Below are positions 1 to 11,596 of a DNA stretch of 64,000 bases, one piece after another. A program made the position numbers and the translations under genes. Each line of letters opens with the position of its first letter. Within the stretch, counting starts at the first letter, position 1. The stretch lies in the NCBI RefSeq assembly GCF_902686445.1, contig NC_062213.1:142622491-142686490 (forward strand), in the 5' to 3' direction. Under the pieces are notes generated by a model. The model was not told the origin of the DNA. It worked only from the letters and a program-made list of their open reading frames with translations, and made no database searches. Source of the stretch: Sciurus carolinensis. Taxonomy: Eukaryota; Chordata; Mammalia; Rodentia; Sciuridae.

Positions 1-105
1 CCACCTTAGACTTCCCAGTTCCCAAAACTGTGAGAAATAAATCTGTTGTTTATAAACTAAGCTGTGTATGATGTTTCCTTATAGGGGCCTGGACAGACTA
101 AGATA
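1..105 (+). mobile_element. 3' end of an MLT1-type ERVL-MaLR LTR
   Basis: The left edge carries the typical MLT1 tail: an 'aactgtgagaaataaat' block, then 'ctgttgtttataa', then a decayed terminal part ending near 'cagactaaga'. The rest of the LTR lies outside the window. Strongly diverged and non-coding. Confidence 0.6.
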
Positions 106-3100
106 TATAATGCTACTGACCAAGGTTACCAAACAAAAGAAAAAACAATAAAAATATGCTTACTTAATTTTCTAAGAATTACATGTGTCATAATATTTCA
201 AATTAAGGAAGTCTTAAAGAAACTGATAAAAATGTCTATAATGTATATGTAAACCAGATATATTTAAGGAGGTTGATTTTTTTAACTACATTTTTCTATT
301 TCTTGAAGATTTTAGATTCTTATACCTGAAAAACATTGCTTTATAGCATTAAACCATTGAAGAATGTGAGAAAATATTACATTTTTAACATTTATTAGTT
401 AAATATATACACATATATATGTAAGAGAGGAGGTAAAATTTAGGCTTTATATTTAGACTTGTTTAAAATATTTTAATTTCCCTCAAAGGAGAGAATAAAT
501 TTTTATGTAAATAAAACCTTAAATGTTTGTAATTTTGCGTAGTTTAGAAGGAAATAATGTAGTGTACAATGAAAGCAATTTCAAAGGTTAAACATATGAT
601 TCTTATATAAATAGAAAATAAATATATTTTAGATAATTTATGGAATTTATTCATTAATGAAACAACCAATAATTTATGAATCTGGCTTCAAATAATTTTG
701 CAAACCGAGATTCATATAGCCATCAGAAAAGAGTTGTACTTTTAAATATGGATGTCATTATAGAATTGTTAAATTATTTAACAGCATCTTTAATGCCTTC
801 TGTAAGACAATAAAACCATAATTTGGGGGATTATATTTTTCTACTGGGTAGTAATTCAAGCATTAACATGTAACTTCACAGTATGTGGGTTCTTATCTAC
901 TAGCTAAATAGAAAAACCAAATTTAGATACATTCTCCTGGATAATTAAGCAATCCCAAGATGTGCTTATAAAACAGTGCATGAAAATAACATTAAAAAGT
1001 GTACGTTATACCCTCGTTTTGGTGATTTCCAAGTATGAGATAATTTTTTAATAAAATAAAGAGAAACCAAAGGAGTAGACCCCCACTGTTAAAACACTGG
1101 TTGAAGCAGACATTATTTTAATCATGTTTCAGGAAAATGTGATTCATTTCAGGTAAAGCTGCAAAACAATTGTCCAAATACAGCTGGTGAAGATGTAACA
1201 ATATGAAAAACATTAATTTCAGAAACAGAGGATCAAAATTCTATACAGTTGGCACCTAAGTACTGATGTTAGAAAATACATGTTGAAATACTGACAAGAC
1301 CATAACATAGAAAAGAAGAAAAGTTACTGGCGAGGCCAAGAGAAAGACTGTCATTAAGTACCTGTGGCTGAGCTGAGTGGTCCTAGGAAATGAGGACTGT
1401 TGTTATTACAGAATCTATTCTGCATACTATTTTTAGTGTACATATTTTTATGCTACTACTAAGTACATAGAAAATTTCTACAGACCATTTGATAATTTAT
1501 GTGTGTATATTTTTAACATGCTTTTCTTCCATAATCATAATGTTATAAATTTTTCTAGCTATAGTTATAGGCAAGGCTAAATATAGTCTAATTCCCCATT
1601 ATAGATGAGACTCAAGTGACCACTGTGATACCATGTAAGACATCAATCTCAATGTGCCATGTCATGTAAATACAAAATATTCATTTACAAAAAAGTATTT
1701 CCTATAATTTATATAAACTACTATTTTAAATATTGCTTGGACACAAATTAGAATTTGTCTACTGAGGTACTTCTTTGCACGTTCTGTTGAACTCATTTTG
1801 TCTGAATTATTCCAAAAACAGTTTAATAGACAAAGATTGTACTTAATTTACTAATAAAGATTTATTCTATGGAAAGGAAAACAACTCTAGACCTCTCTAA
1901 TATGAAGGAAATAAAAGTGCCTTTATACTTCGTGAACTTCCTTATCTTTTTATCCTGCCTGTTGGAAATCTGGCAAGGAAGATGATCAAAGTCAGTTAAA
2001 ATGGAGAAAGCATAGGTTGAAAGATGTTTCCTATAACAGTTACTCGAAGGGCTTAGAATTAATCATTAGAGGGTCACTTAAATGTATTAAGGTGATTTTA
2101 TCCCCAATACTGTTGAAAAACAAATCAAAAGTTCCTCTGAAATAATATATATGCATATATAAATATGTGTGTGTTTATACTTCATTTCAAAGGAATCTAA
2201 CGCCTACATATTTGTATTACTTTACATAAAAAAACACTGATTTACATAAATTTGCATCCACTGCCTAAGTATATAACACTAATTAATACAACTGAAAACC
2301 GTGTATTCAGGATTCACATTTAAGGTCATTCAAAGAACTGAGGTTAACCAAGGTTTGCAAACAAGGAAATCTGACTTCACTAGAGTATTTCTCCCAAACA
2401 GGAATCGTTTTCTGAATACTTTGCCTAAAGAGAAAAACTGATTTCCAAGCTGATGATTCTATAAAAGCCAATTGTAAAAACCAATGTTAAAGTCAGATTG
2501 CCTGAATACATTTAGACTGCTTTGGGCTGCTGTTCTCTTCACTGTCCTGTGCTGAGCTGGTGTGTTGTACCATTCTGCTACCTAGCCGAGCAGGCCATCA
2601 AGTGAGCTGCTTAGGTCGATCAGGCTCCTGATAGGAAGCATTCAGTGGGCTAAAAATGGCAAACAAACTCAGAATCTTCTAAAACTGTCAGCTCTGCTTT
2701 TAAACTTTAGTGGCTTAAGCAGTTTATAAAGGAGCCTAAAATAAGAAAGTTTTCTGTTTTAAATAAGATAACCTATGAAGTTTTAAAAGGTGCAACATTT
2801 GGGGCATTATATTTTCTTTCCCTGAGTTATGAGGGAACTTTAATAAAAAGTGTCAGTAATCTCAAATCCATTTAAACTTGCTTTCTGGGATGTACTGATT
2901 TATAGAACCATGATCTGCCTGTGATGGATCATAGCTGATCAGGTCATTTGCTGATAAACATATTTCAGAGGATTTTCCTTTCCATTTTCTGTTGAAATTC
3001 TTATACTGTAATGGTATGTCCTTACAGAGTATAGTCTGACTCTCTACTCCTTTTTTTCAAGAAAAGTTTATTTTCTGGAAATATAGCTCATCCTGTCAAA

Positions 3101-3300
3101 CTAACCTTGATATTTAAAGTCCTGGGCCCTGTCAACTATATTGCTAAATAGTGAGATAAAAAGTAAATTTAATCAACCAAGCAACTTTTTGAGCACATGG
3201 ATTTTGAGCTCAGCTGGATGTGAAGACCATCAACATACTTGGCAGGAACTTTCTCTTGGTTAATGGAAAAGTTTTTGTTGTTATTGTAGTTATTGCTTTT
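106..3300. other. Unassigned AT-rich intergenic DNA
   Basis: No long open frame, RNA gene or recognisable repeat was found. A slightly GC-richer patch at about 2500-2660 matches nothing I know. A short alternating purine-pyrimidine tract lies near 2143-2175. Confidence 0.5.
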
Positions 3301-3306
3301 AAATTG

Positions 3307-3309
3307 ATA

Positions 3310-3359
<50 letters not shown>
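3307..3359. repeat. (TA)n followed by a poly-T run
   Basis: About 12 TA units run directly into about 28 T. No SINE or L1 body follows on the right, so it is listed as a simple repeat rather than a retrotransposon tail. Confidence 0.9.
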
Positions 3360-3362
<3 letters not shown>

Positions 3363-3639
3363 TGTGGTTTAAGAGCACATTTTCTGATTCTCGGATGCTT
3401 TTGTTTTTAAATGGCCCTTTCTCAGTTCATCATTGGCATTACTGCCAAAGCTTTCCATTTATCTTGGTAATAAAAAGCTAAATACTTTAAGAAGGGACTT
3501 ACTAATCAGTTTATATGAAGTCCACAGTCTGGCACTAGAGATTCTTTAGCTGCTGTCCCTACTTAGTCTTTGTGATGTGACTTTGGTGCTTCCACTATCC
3601 TCTATTGATTCTGTCCCTTATCTAATTCTTATCTAAAGT

Positions 3640-3900
3640 TTTAAGATACGGCTCACTTCCCACATTTTTAATAAATGATTCCTATTATTGCTTTATTTCA
3701 TCCTCATCCCAAATCCATGTTTCAAGGCCCAGCTTACACCCCACCTCTTTTTTTTTTTTTTTTTTTTTTTTTTGCAGTGCTGGGGATTGAACCCAGGGCC
3801 TAGTGCTTAGGAGGCAAGCACACTACCAACTGAGCTACATCCCCAGTCCACCACATCCCATCTCTTTAATAAAAGACATCTCATCTCTGACTACGATCCA
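3640..3900 (+). mobile_element. Old L2 LINE fragment split by a SINE
   Basis: The text around 3722-3746 and its continuation after 3857 resembles the conserved L2 3' region ('aaggcccagcttacacccca...' then 'acatctcatctctgact'). The ID SINE at 3750-3856 sits in the middle. Divergence is high, so the left limit is approximate. Confidence 0.35.
3750..3856 (-). mobile_element. ID SINE monomer, inverted
   Basis: A poly-T run (reverse of the A tail) is followed by the inverted tRNA-derived ID body, with the B-box-like 'ggattgaaccc' and 'gagctacatccccag'. Flanking 10-bp repeats CCCACCTCTT (3740-3749) and CCCATCTCTT (3857-3866) differ at one base and are probably the TSD. It is a retroposon, not a tRNA gene. 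Confidence 0.8.
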
Positions 3901-4090
3901 TCTTCCTCTTAACCTAATTATTACCCATAATAAGGAAATCTCCTATTTACTAGATATGTGTTATATATGTACAGCTGAGAAACCAATGTAACAGGAGATT
4001 AAAAAGACTTTTCCAAATCACATAAAGTTGGGTTTTTATGTCTGGTTTTACATTTTTAGCACTATAAAGCCCATGCTCATAATTACAGTA
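3890..4090 (-). mobile_element. MIR SINE fragment, inverted
   Basis: It reads like an inverted MIR core: 'gctgagaaacc', then 'ttttccaaatcacataaagt', then 'aaagcccatgctcata'. Old and eroded. Confidence 0.45.
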
Positions 4091-4094
4091 AATG

Positions 4095-4842
4095 TCTTGA
4101 CTTCCTGCATTTTATTCATCTAGTTATTCTTTACTAAAATGCTATTTTTTATCATTTAATAAAATGTCTTAACTTGTTTTGTAACTTTTTTGCATTTATT
4201 ATAGACTTCCTATGTTTTCTTTTTCTTTCCTGAAACTTAGACATAAAGCAATCCATAAAATTTTAATGTATGTCTTATCTGCATTAAATTTATGACAAAT
4301 TAATAATGAATACAAGATGAAAATGAAATTATGAGTGTTTTAGCCAAAGTATATATTACTAAATGTTACTATGATACAGATGTAATTTTTATATAACTAA
4401 AATTAACCAAAAATTCAATGTTACCAGAGAAAAATTTCTCTTTGAAATTTCTATTTGATCTTAAAATAAAAGTGTTCCCAAATTTTAAGAATATTTCCTA
4501 ATTAAAAGTGTTTTTAAAAACAATGAAAAAAAAAACAGTAATTAAGGACAAAATTTCCTAATGTTGTGCCATTTATTTTGACTTATTAGATTTTTTTTTG
4601 GAAAATAAATTACACAAAAATACTTTACTCAAAATTCTGTGTGTTGTTCATTTATATTTCAAAATCAAAGTTCCCTGATTATTTCTGGTTATGAGCATTA
4701 ACATGTTAACTCATTAAGTGTTGCAAAAGAAACTTAAACAAGAACCTAGTGAAGGAAAATACCTTGACTCATCTAACTTTTCATTTCATGTAGATAATGC
4801 TGACTTCCCATGTCTCTGATGCTTATAAAGACATTAATTTCT
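4095..4842. other. Unassigned AT-rich DNA
   Basis: No gene or recognisable repeat seen between the MIR fragment and the L1. Confidence 0.5.
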
Positions 4843-4870
4843 TATCACGATAGACACTATTGAAATATAG

Positions 4871-7800
4871 ATGACAATCAGAACCTATTTTGAAAATGTG
4901 TACTCTAATAAAATAGAAAATCTTAGAGACATTGACAAATTTCTAGAGACATATGAACTACCCAAATTGAATCAGAAGGACATAGAAAATTTAAACAGAT
5001 CAATTTCAAGCAATGAAATTGAAGATGTCATCAAAAGTCTACTAACAAAGAAAAGCCCAGGACCAGAAGGATTCTCAGTCAACATCATCAGACCACCACA
5101 GAAGGAATAACACCAATTCTCTTCAAATTATTTCATGAAATAGAGAAAGAGGGAATACTTCCAAACATATTCTATGAAGTGAGTATCACACCAATACCAA
5201 AATCAGACAAAGATGAATCAAGGAAAGAAAATTTCAGACCAATATCCCTGATGAACATAGATGCAAAAATACTTAATAAAATACTGACAACTACATACAA
5301 AAACATATTAAAAAGATAGTGCACCATGATCAAGTGGGGTTCATCCCAGGGATGCAAAGTTGGTTTAACATATGGAAATCAATAAATGTAATTCATCACA
5401 TCAATAGACTTAAATACAAGAATCATATGATTATCTCAAGAGATACAGAAAAAGCATTTGACAAAATTCAGCAATCATTCTTACTCAAGACACTAGAAAA
5501 ACTAGAGATAGTAGGAACATACCTCAACGTTGTAAAAGCTGTATATGATAAACCCAAAGTCAATGTCATTCGAAACAGAGAAAAATTAAAAGCATTCCCT
5601 CTTAAAACTGGAACCCAAAAGGATGCCCTCTTTTACCACTTCTATTCAACCTAGTTCTGGAAAGTGTAGCCAGAAGGAAATTAAAGGGACCCAAATATGA
5701 AAAGAAGAACTCAAACCATTGCTATTTGCTGCTGACATCATTCTATATTTAGAAGACAAAATGACTCTGCCAGAAAGCTTCTAGAACTCCTAAATGAATT
5801 CAGCAAACTAGCAGGATATAATAAAATTATCATCCATAAATCAATTGTTTACCTATACATCAATGATGAATCGGATGAAAGAGAAATTAATAAAACTATT
5901 CCATTTGCAATAGCCTTAAAGGAAATAAAATATTTGAGAACAAATATAGCAAAAGAGGGGGAAAGACCTCTACAATGCAAACTACAGAACAGTAAAGAAA
6001 GAAAATGAAGAAGACCTTAAAAGATGGAAAATTCTCCCATGTTCTCAGATAGGCAGAATTAATGTTGCTGAAATGACCATATTAACAAAAGCTTTTACAG
6101 ATTTAACACAATTCCTATTAAGTTTCTAATGATGTTCTTCATAGAAATAGACAAAGCAGTCATGAAATTCAGTTGGAAAAATAAGAGGCTCAGAATAGCC
6201 AAAACAATCCTTAGCAAGAAAAGTGAGGCAGAAGGCATCACAATACCAGACTTTAAATTATACTACAGAGCTATAGTAACAAAAACAGCATGGTATGAAC
6301 ACCAAAACAGACATGAAGACCAATGGTACAGAATAGAAGACACACATAGGTACCATAATCTCATACTAGATAAAGGTGTCATAAACCTACTTTGGAGAAA
6401 AGATAGCCTTTTCAACAAATGGCACTGGGAAAACTGGAAATCCATATGTAATAAAATTAAATTAGACCCCTATCTCTCATTCTGCACAAAACTCAAAGTG
6501 TATAAAGAACCTAGGCATTAAGCCAGAGGCCCCACACCTACTAGAAGAAAAAGTAGATCCAAATCTCCTTGTCAGTTTAGAAAATGAATTTCTCAACAAG
6601 ACTTCTACAGCACAAGAAGTAACATCAAGAATCAATAAATGGGATCATGTAAAAAACTTCTTCAAAGCAAAGGGAACAATCAAGAACATGAAGAGAGGAC
6701 CTACAGAAGGAGGGAAAATCTTTACCACCTGCACCTCAAATAGAGCATTAATCTCCAGGATACATAAAGAACTCAAAAACTTAACACCAAAATAAATAAA
6801 TAAATAACCCAATCAATATATGGGCAAAGAAACTGAACAGATACTTCACAGAGAAGAATTAAGAATGGTCAATATATATATTGTCAGGGTCTTAAGCACC
6901 CTTGCTCTCCTCAACCAGTGACAAAAGGGAAGGGGGCACTCCCCAACAAGGTCAGCCCTGGAAAGGTAGGGCTGACTGACCACCCGCACCCAGCCCTCCA
7001 GGCGCGGAGGACAATCAGACATGTCAGGGAGACCAGTCACAGCAGGAACTCGTTTATTGAGGAAGTCACACAGCTTTTATGTAGGGTGGAGGTTAGGCGG
7101 GAACCAATCAACTTAAAGGTCAGCAAGGTATGGGGGTTCATGCAGGTGAGAGTCCCATAGGACTATGTGGCAAGCACGAGCTGATCACGTTTGCGGAACT
7201 GTTGTTAACCAATCCCTGACGGTGGTCCAATTTATTGTCATTAACCTTTGAAACCACATTTGAGGACTTGATCTTGCTCACTTGCCAGGGAGTAAGGAGT
7301 CAGCCTGAGTTAGTTAACGTGTCATTAGTCCCAGCAATATATAAAAAATGTTCCATATCACTAACAATTAGAGAAATGCAAATTAAAATTACACTGAAAT
7401 TTTTCTCACTCCAATGAGAATGGTAATTATGAAGAATATAAGTAACAATAAATGTTGGTGAGGATGTACAGGAAAAAGTTACACTCATACATTGCTGGTG
7501 GGACTGTAAATTGGTGCAACCACTCTGGAAAGCAGTATTGAGATTTCTAATAAAACTTGGAGTGGAACTACCATTTGACCCAATTATCCTAGTCCTTGGT
7601 ACATAACCAAAGGACTTAAAAGTAGCATACTATAGTGACATGGCCACATCAATGCTGATAGCAGCTCAATTCATCATAGCTAAACTATGGAACCAACCTA
7701 GGTGCCCTTCAACTGATGAATGGATAAAGAAAATGTGGTACATATACACAATGGAATATTACTCAGCCACAAAGAAGAATGAAACTTTGGCATTTGCAGG

Positions 7801-7880
7801 TAAATGGATGGAATTGGAGACTATCATGAGAAGTGAAATAAGTCAGTCCTCAAAATTCAAAGACCTATTGTTTTCCCTGC
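4871..7880 (+). pseudogene. L1 ORF2 remnant (reverse transcriptase, decayed)
   Basis: This is a remnant of the L1 ORF2 endonuclease/reverse transcriptase polyprotein; the endonuclease part is missing. Open blocks at 4871-5110, 5319-5654 and 6129-6521 are in different frames and separated by stops. The C-terminal part (7640-7880; residues 'WIKKMWYIYTMEYYSA') lies beyond the inserted LTR. At 5722-5736 the catalytic FADD box reads L-F-A-A-D, so the first aspartate of the pair is lost. Frameshifts, the missing N-terminus and the LTR insertion make it non-functional. Recognition as L1 ORF2 is firm; the exact start is unknowable because of the 5' truncation. Confidence 0.85.
6882..7336 (-). mobile_element. 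Solo LTR, ERVK-type (class II), inverted
   Basis: A 455-bp, GC-richer block with TG...CA ends is flanked by perfect 6-bp repeats ATATAT (6876-6881 and 7337-7342). A 6-bp TSD is usual for class II ERVs. Read on the minus strand it has a TATA-like CATAAAAG (7081-7074) and a polyadenylation signal AATAAA (7058-7053) only about 15 bp further on. No internal retroviral sequence remains, so it is a solo LTR left by LTR-LTR recombination. The overlapping open frames inside it are non-coding shadows. Because the flanks are AT-rich, the short TSD match is somewhat less decisive. Confidence 0.8.
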
Positions 7881-8299
7881 TATTCTCTCAGCAGATGCTG
7901 ACTCATAATAGGTCAAGGGGCAGGAAAGAGTGGAAGTTTACCAGATTGGACTGGGGGTAAAGTGGGAAGGAAGGGATGATGGGAATGGGAAAGAGAGTAG
8001 AATGAATTAAACATAACTTTCCTATGTCCATATATGAATACACAACCAGTATAACTCCAGATTATGTGCAACAAGAATGGGAAGTTTTGCTCCATGTATG
8101 TATGATATGTCAAAATACAGTCTACTATCATGTATATCTAAAACAAAATCAAATAAGAAAAAAAGAAGAAAATTGTTTATTTCTGGGCTATAGTGGCAAA
8201 CTGATATGGGACTAAGCTGCAAATTAAAATTTTACCTTTCCCTTTCAGGGCATCTTATCTTTATATCATGTGCACACTTTTTTCTTTTTTCTTTCTGTC

Positions 8300-8790
8300 A
8301 TGGGGATCTAGAATGTCCCCCAAAGTTCAATGTATAAAGGAAGTAATTGGATCTGTAAGGATCTTATCTCCTCATTGTGTCGATTCACTGATGGATTCAG
8401 AGTTGAATGAACTCTTGGGAGATGGGAGTGAACCATTGGGAAGTGGTATAAACTATAGGAGGTAGGACCTATTCAAAGGGAGGGGGTACGTGGGGACTGT
8501 ATCTTGTCCCCAGTTTCTTTCTTCCTTCCTTTCTCTCTCTCTCTCTCTCTCAATCTCTTTCTCTTTCTCTCTCCCCCCTAACCCCCTTCTTGCTGTGATG
8601 AGTTGAACAGCTTTCTTTTAATATTTCCTTCTTTTTCACAATGTTCTGCCATGGCTCAGACCCAAAGTAAAGAAGTCAGAAGACTATGGGATGTATCCTC
8701 TGAAATCATGAGCCAAAATAAAAACAGAAAGGTGATGAACATATTTTTTGTTCTTGTCCTTTTTTTCCCTGTTACAATTTTAAGTTAAAA
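8300..8790 (+). mobile_element. ERVL-MaLR LTR
   Basis: The order of blocks matches MaLR LTRs: 'gaatgtcccccaaa' near the start, 'aggaggtaggacctatt', a pyrimidine tract (8518-8578), 'gatgttctgcc'-like and 'gagccaaaataaa' blocks, then a decayed end. It is more diverged than the two squirrel copies at 49062 and 51844. Confidence 0.65.
8518..8578. repeat. Pyrimidine (CT-rich) microsatellite inside LTR
   Basis: A TC-rich tract with about 9 CT units, then C-rich. It lies where MaLR LTRs normally carry a CT tract and has probably expanded locally. Confidence 0.8.
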
Positions 8791-9161
8791 ATAATCATAT
8801 TTTGTCTCAACTGTAATTTTAGAAAACTAGATAAAATATTTCATATTTCTCATCTTAAAAATAATAAATTAGGATAAAACATTTAAAATCTGCATATCTG
8901 AATAAGGAATAATAGCTAGAGTATATAAAGAACTCTCAAAACCCAGTAAAACATCAAAAAATCCAATTATAAGGCCAAAACACATGAACAGACACTTCAC
9001 TCAAACAGATGGTAAATATACACATGAAAATATGTTCAAATTTTTAGACATCAGGGAAAAGCAAATTAAAAGCACAAAGATATATCTTTACATATTTACC
9101 AGAATGTACTTGTTCCTTGAAAAAATAATTACAATTCCAAATACTGCTTAAGATGTGAAGA

Positions 9162-9807
9162 TGAAATCTTAGAGTAGTTTTGATTTACTTTTCTCTAATT
9201 GCTAAAGATATTGAACATTTTTTCATGTGATTTGTTGATTGATAAGAATAGCTTCTTCTGTAAAGTGTCTGTTCAAAATCAGCATACTCAGTGATGCAGC
9301 CACATCAATGTTTATAGCAGCTCAATGCATAATAGCTAAACTACGGAACCAACCTAGATACCCTTCAAAAGATTAATGGATAAAAAATGTGATATATATA
9401 TATATTACTCAGTTTTGAACAAGAATGAAATTATGTCATTTGCCAGTAAATAGATGGAGCTGGAGAATATCATGCTAAATGAAATAATCCAAAAAACAAA
9501 AATTGAATGTTTTCTCAAATGTGTGGATGCTAATTCACAGTGAGGGCCAGTGGGCTAGGGAAGAATAGAGTTACTTTAAATTATATATATCAAGGTGAGT
9601 GAAGGGAGGGGAGGTGATAGTGTATGGGAAGGATAGTAGAATGAATCAGACATTATTACCCCATGTACATATATAACTATAAGACCGTTGGGATTCTACA
9701 TCATGTATAACCAAAAAAATGAGAAATCATACTCCATTATATATGATGCATCAAAGTACATTCTACTGTCATGTATAACTAAAACAAATTTAAAAATTAA
9801 GAAGAAA
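9162..9807 (+). mobile_element. Young-type L1 3' end with a 5' inversion (twin priming)
   Basis: 9288-9807 is the plus-strand L1 3' end, aligning to the 3' part of the copy at 4843-8165. 9162-9284 is L1 sequence from just upstream in the element but on the minus strand. The whole unit is bounded by a perfect 12-bp TSD, AAGATGTGAAGA, at 9150-9161 and 9808-9819. This arrangement is the signature of twin-primed L1 insertion. An (AT)n stretch lies near 9390-9405. Confidence 0.88.
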
Positions 9808-9884
9808 AAGATGTGAAGAAACTGGGTCATTCATACATCACTGATGGTGATATAAAACACACAGTCACTTTAAAAAATAGATTG

Positions 9885-10112
9885 TCTTTTTCTTTTCCTT
9901 TTTTTTGGAGGGGAGTGGCAGTACCAGGGATTGAACTCAGGGGCACTTGACCACTAAGCCACTTCCCCAGCCCTATTTTGTAATTTTTTTTTTTTTTTTT
10001 TTTTTTTTTTAGTATAAAGAGACAGAATCTCACTGAGTTGTTTAGTGCCTTGCCGTTGCTGAGGCGACTGACTTTGAACTTGCGCTCCTCCTGCCTCAGC
10101 TTCCTGAGCTGT
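9885..10112 (-). mobile_element. B1-dID dimeric SINE, inverted, 5'-truncated
   Basis: In plus-strand order: a T-rich tail, the inverted ID half ('cagggattgaactcagg', 'gccacttccccagcc'), a T(30)-like linker at 9977-10011, then the inverted B1 half ('agagacagaatctcact', 'cctgcctcagcttcctgag'). The B1 5' end is missing by about 40 bases. It lies within the old L1. No clean TSD could be set. Confidence 0.85.
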
Positions 10113-11334
10113 TAAACATTCAATTATAATATGTGATACTGAGTGTACCCTTGTGCATTTGTGCCAAATAATTGAAATTTTATTTCCACACAAAACCATG
10201 CACATAAAGCTAATAATCGTTTAATCGTTTGTGTGTGTGGGTGTGTGTAACAGTCCCAAATTGCAAGCAGTCCACATAGATGACTAGTTTAACTGTGATG
10301 CATAAACACAATGGACTACCCTCTATAGTAAATAGAAATAAGTACTGATATGTGCAACAGAGATTATGTTGAGTGAAAACAGATAATGTCATGATTCAGT
10401 TACATAGTAGAACTGACTTTCTTTAAAATGACAAAATTTTAAAAATTCAGAAAACTTTAGTGGCTAGTCAGGTCAGTTATTTTTTACAACATGACAAATT
10501 ACAAAATGAGTTTCCAACACTTTGTGTCTGGAATCATTATTTATTTGTATTTTGTGGCTCAATAACTGTGACTTGTGCCAACTGGGACGTCTCACTCTGA
10601 TAGAGCCTCCACTGGGATGGCTAGGGTATCCAGGAAGTCTGATGTAAAGGTTAATTGGGGTCCAGCTATAAGGGTTGAGGGGAGAGGAATAAAGAGGCAA
10701 ACACACAGGATGGCGAAGAACAAGAAGTGGGAAAGTCAGTCCAGTTTTTTATCTATTCCAGGGTCATATCAAGTTACCTAGGTTACATAGTACAGTTAGC
10801 TTTGCACATGTGTAGATCACATAACTTACTTGCTTTATAGAGTCCAGTAATACCAAAGGTTATTATAATAAGATAATGTCTGAAGACCTCAAGGACAGAG
10901 GAGTTGCAGAGTATCTCTAAGACTAAGTATCTCTAAAAACAGTGCTTTTTGTCCTGAGGAGTTTGCTCTACTCGAAGGACTTTTGCTCCTCTGTACATTG
11001 ACTGACCTGAAATCCCTACAGTCTGAATCACTTTCCCCACCTGGTCTCTCATCTCAAGGAAGTTAGAACATGTTTGTGATAATGACAGCAGTGTTTTAAA
11101 GGGCAAGTAGAGAATATGTACGGCATGCAGAGACCTAGAATTGGAACTCACACAATGAACTTCCATGAGGCCGTCCAGCGGTGTTGATTTGGCGCGGGGG
11201 ACAAACGAGTAAGGAGGCTCTTGAATTCAGAACGGTTTATTGTTGAATCAGGAAACCCAGGAACCCTGGCTCTCGAACCTGGAACTCGAACTCCGACTCT
11301 GAACTCCGAATCCCAGGTGCTCGAGGAGAGCTGG

Positions 11335-11340
11335 CTTATA
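11335..11340 (-). promoter_or_regulatory. TATA box of the solo LTR
   Basis: On the minus strand the sequence reads GGATATAAGCC. It lies about 290 bp from the LTR start and about 95 bp before the LTR polyadenylation signal, where U3 ends in this class. It could still drive leftward transcription. Confidence 0.6.
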
Positions 11341-11585
11341 TCCCCTCTGGGAGGTGAAGGGTAGGGCTGACGCCAATTATGCGAAGATTAGGTGAGGAGC
11401 TTGCTGCCCAATCATGGCAAAGGTCAAAATGAGCAGGCATGATCAGGAGCGCTTGGGAACACCTGTGCACACGTTGTGTTCATGGACTTAATTGAATACG
11501 GCCAATGATAAATCACCTGGGTGTGCTTATGTTAATCAACCTCCTCACTGCCGATGTGATCAAAGCAACCACTGGCTGGCTGCCG

Positions 11586-11596
11586 GGCGCCATCTT
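11586..11596 (-). promoter_or_regulatory. YY1-like site in LTR U3
   Basis: Minus-strand AAGATGGCGCC, about 30-40 bp from the LTR start. The AAGATGGC core is a known YY1 recognition sequence. The same motif sits at a similar place in the LTR at 51401-51718. Confidence 0.5.

Larger units (their letters stand above)
4843..8165 (+). mobile_element. 5'-truncated L1, ORF2 to 3' tail, split by a solo LTR
   Basis: This L1 starts inside ORF2 just upstream of the reverse transcriptase domain and runs to an A-rich tail near 8150. The 3' end ('tctactatcatgtatatcta') is the type shared with the fragments at 9292 and 34677. The body is interrupted at 6882-7336 by a solo LTR; removing the LTR and one ATATAT copy restores L1 continuity. 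Weak similarity between about 4832-4843 and 8174-8186 could be a decayed TSD. The long L1 with a younger LTR inside it sets an insertion order. Confidence 0.85.
8895..10430 (+). mobile_element. Old L1 (L1M-type) 3' ORF2 fragment, twice interrupted
   Basis: Three pieces follow L1 ORF2 C-terminal order on the plus strand: 8895-9161 ('gtatataaagaactctcaaa', 'gaacagacacttcac'), 9808-9884 ('gatgtgaagaaactgg', 'acatcactgatgg') and 10113-10430 ('ttaaacattcaattataata', 'taagtactgatatgtg'). The gaps are a younger L1 (9162-9807) and a B1-dID SINE (9885-10112). No open frame remains. Confidence 0.65.
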
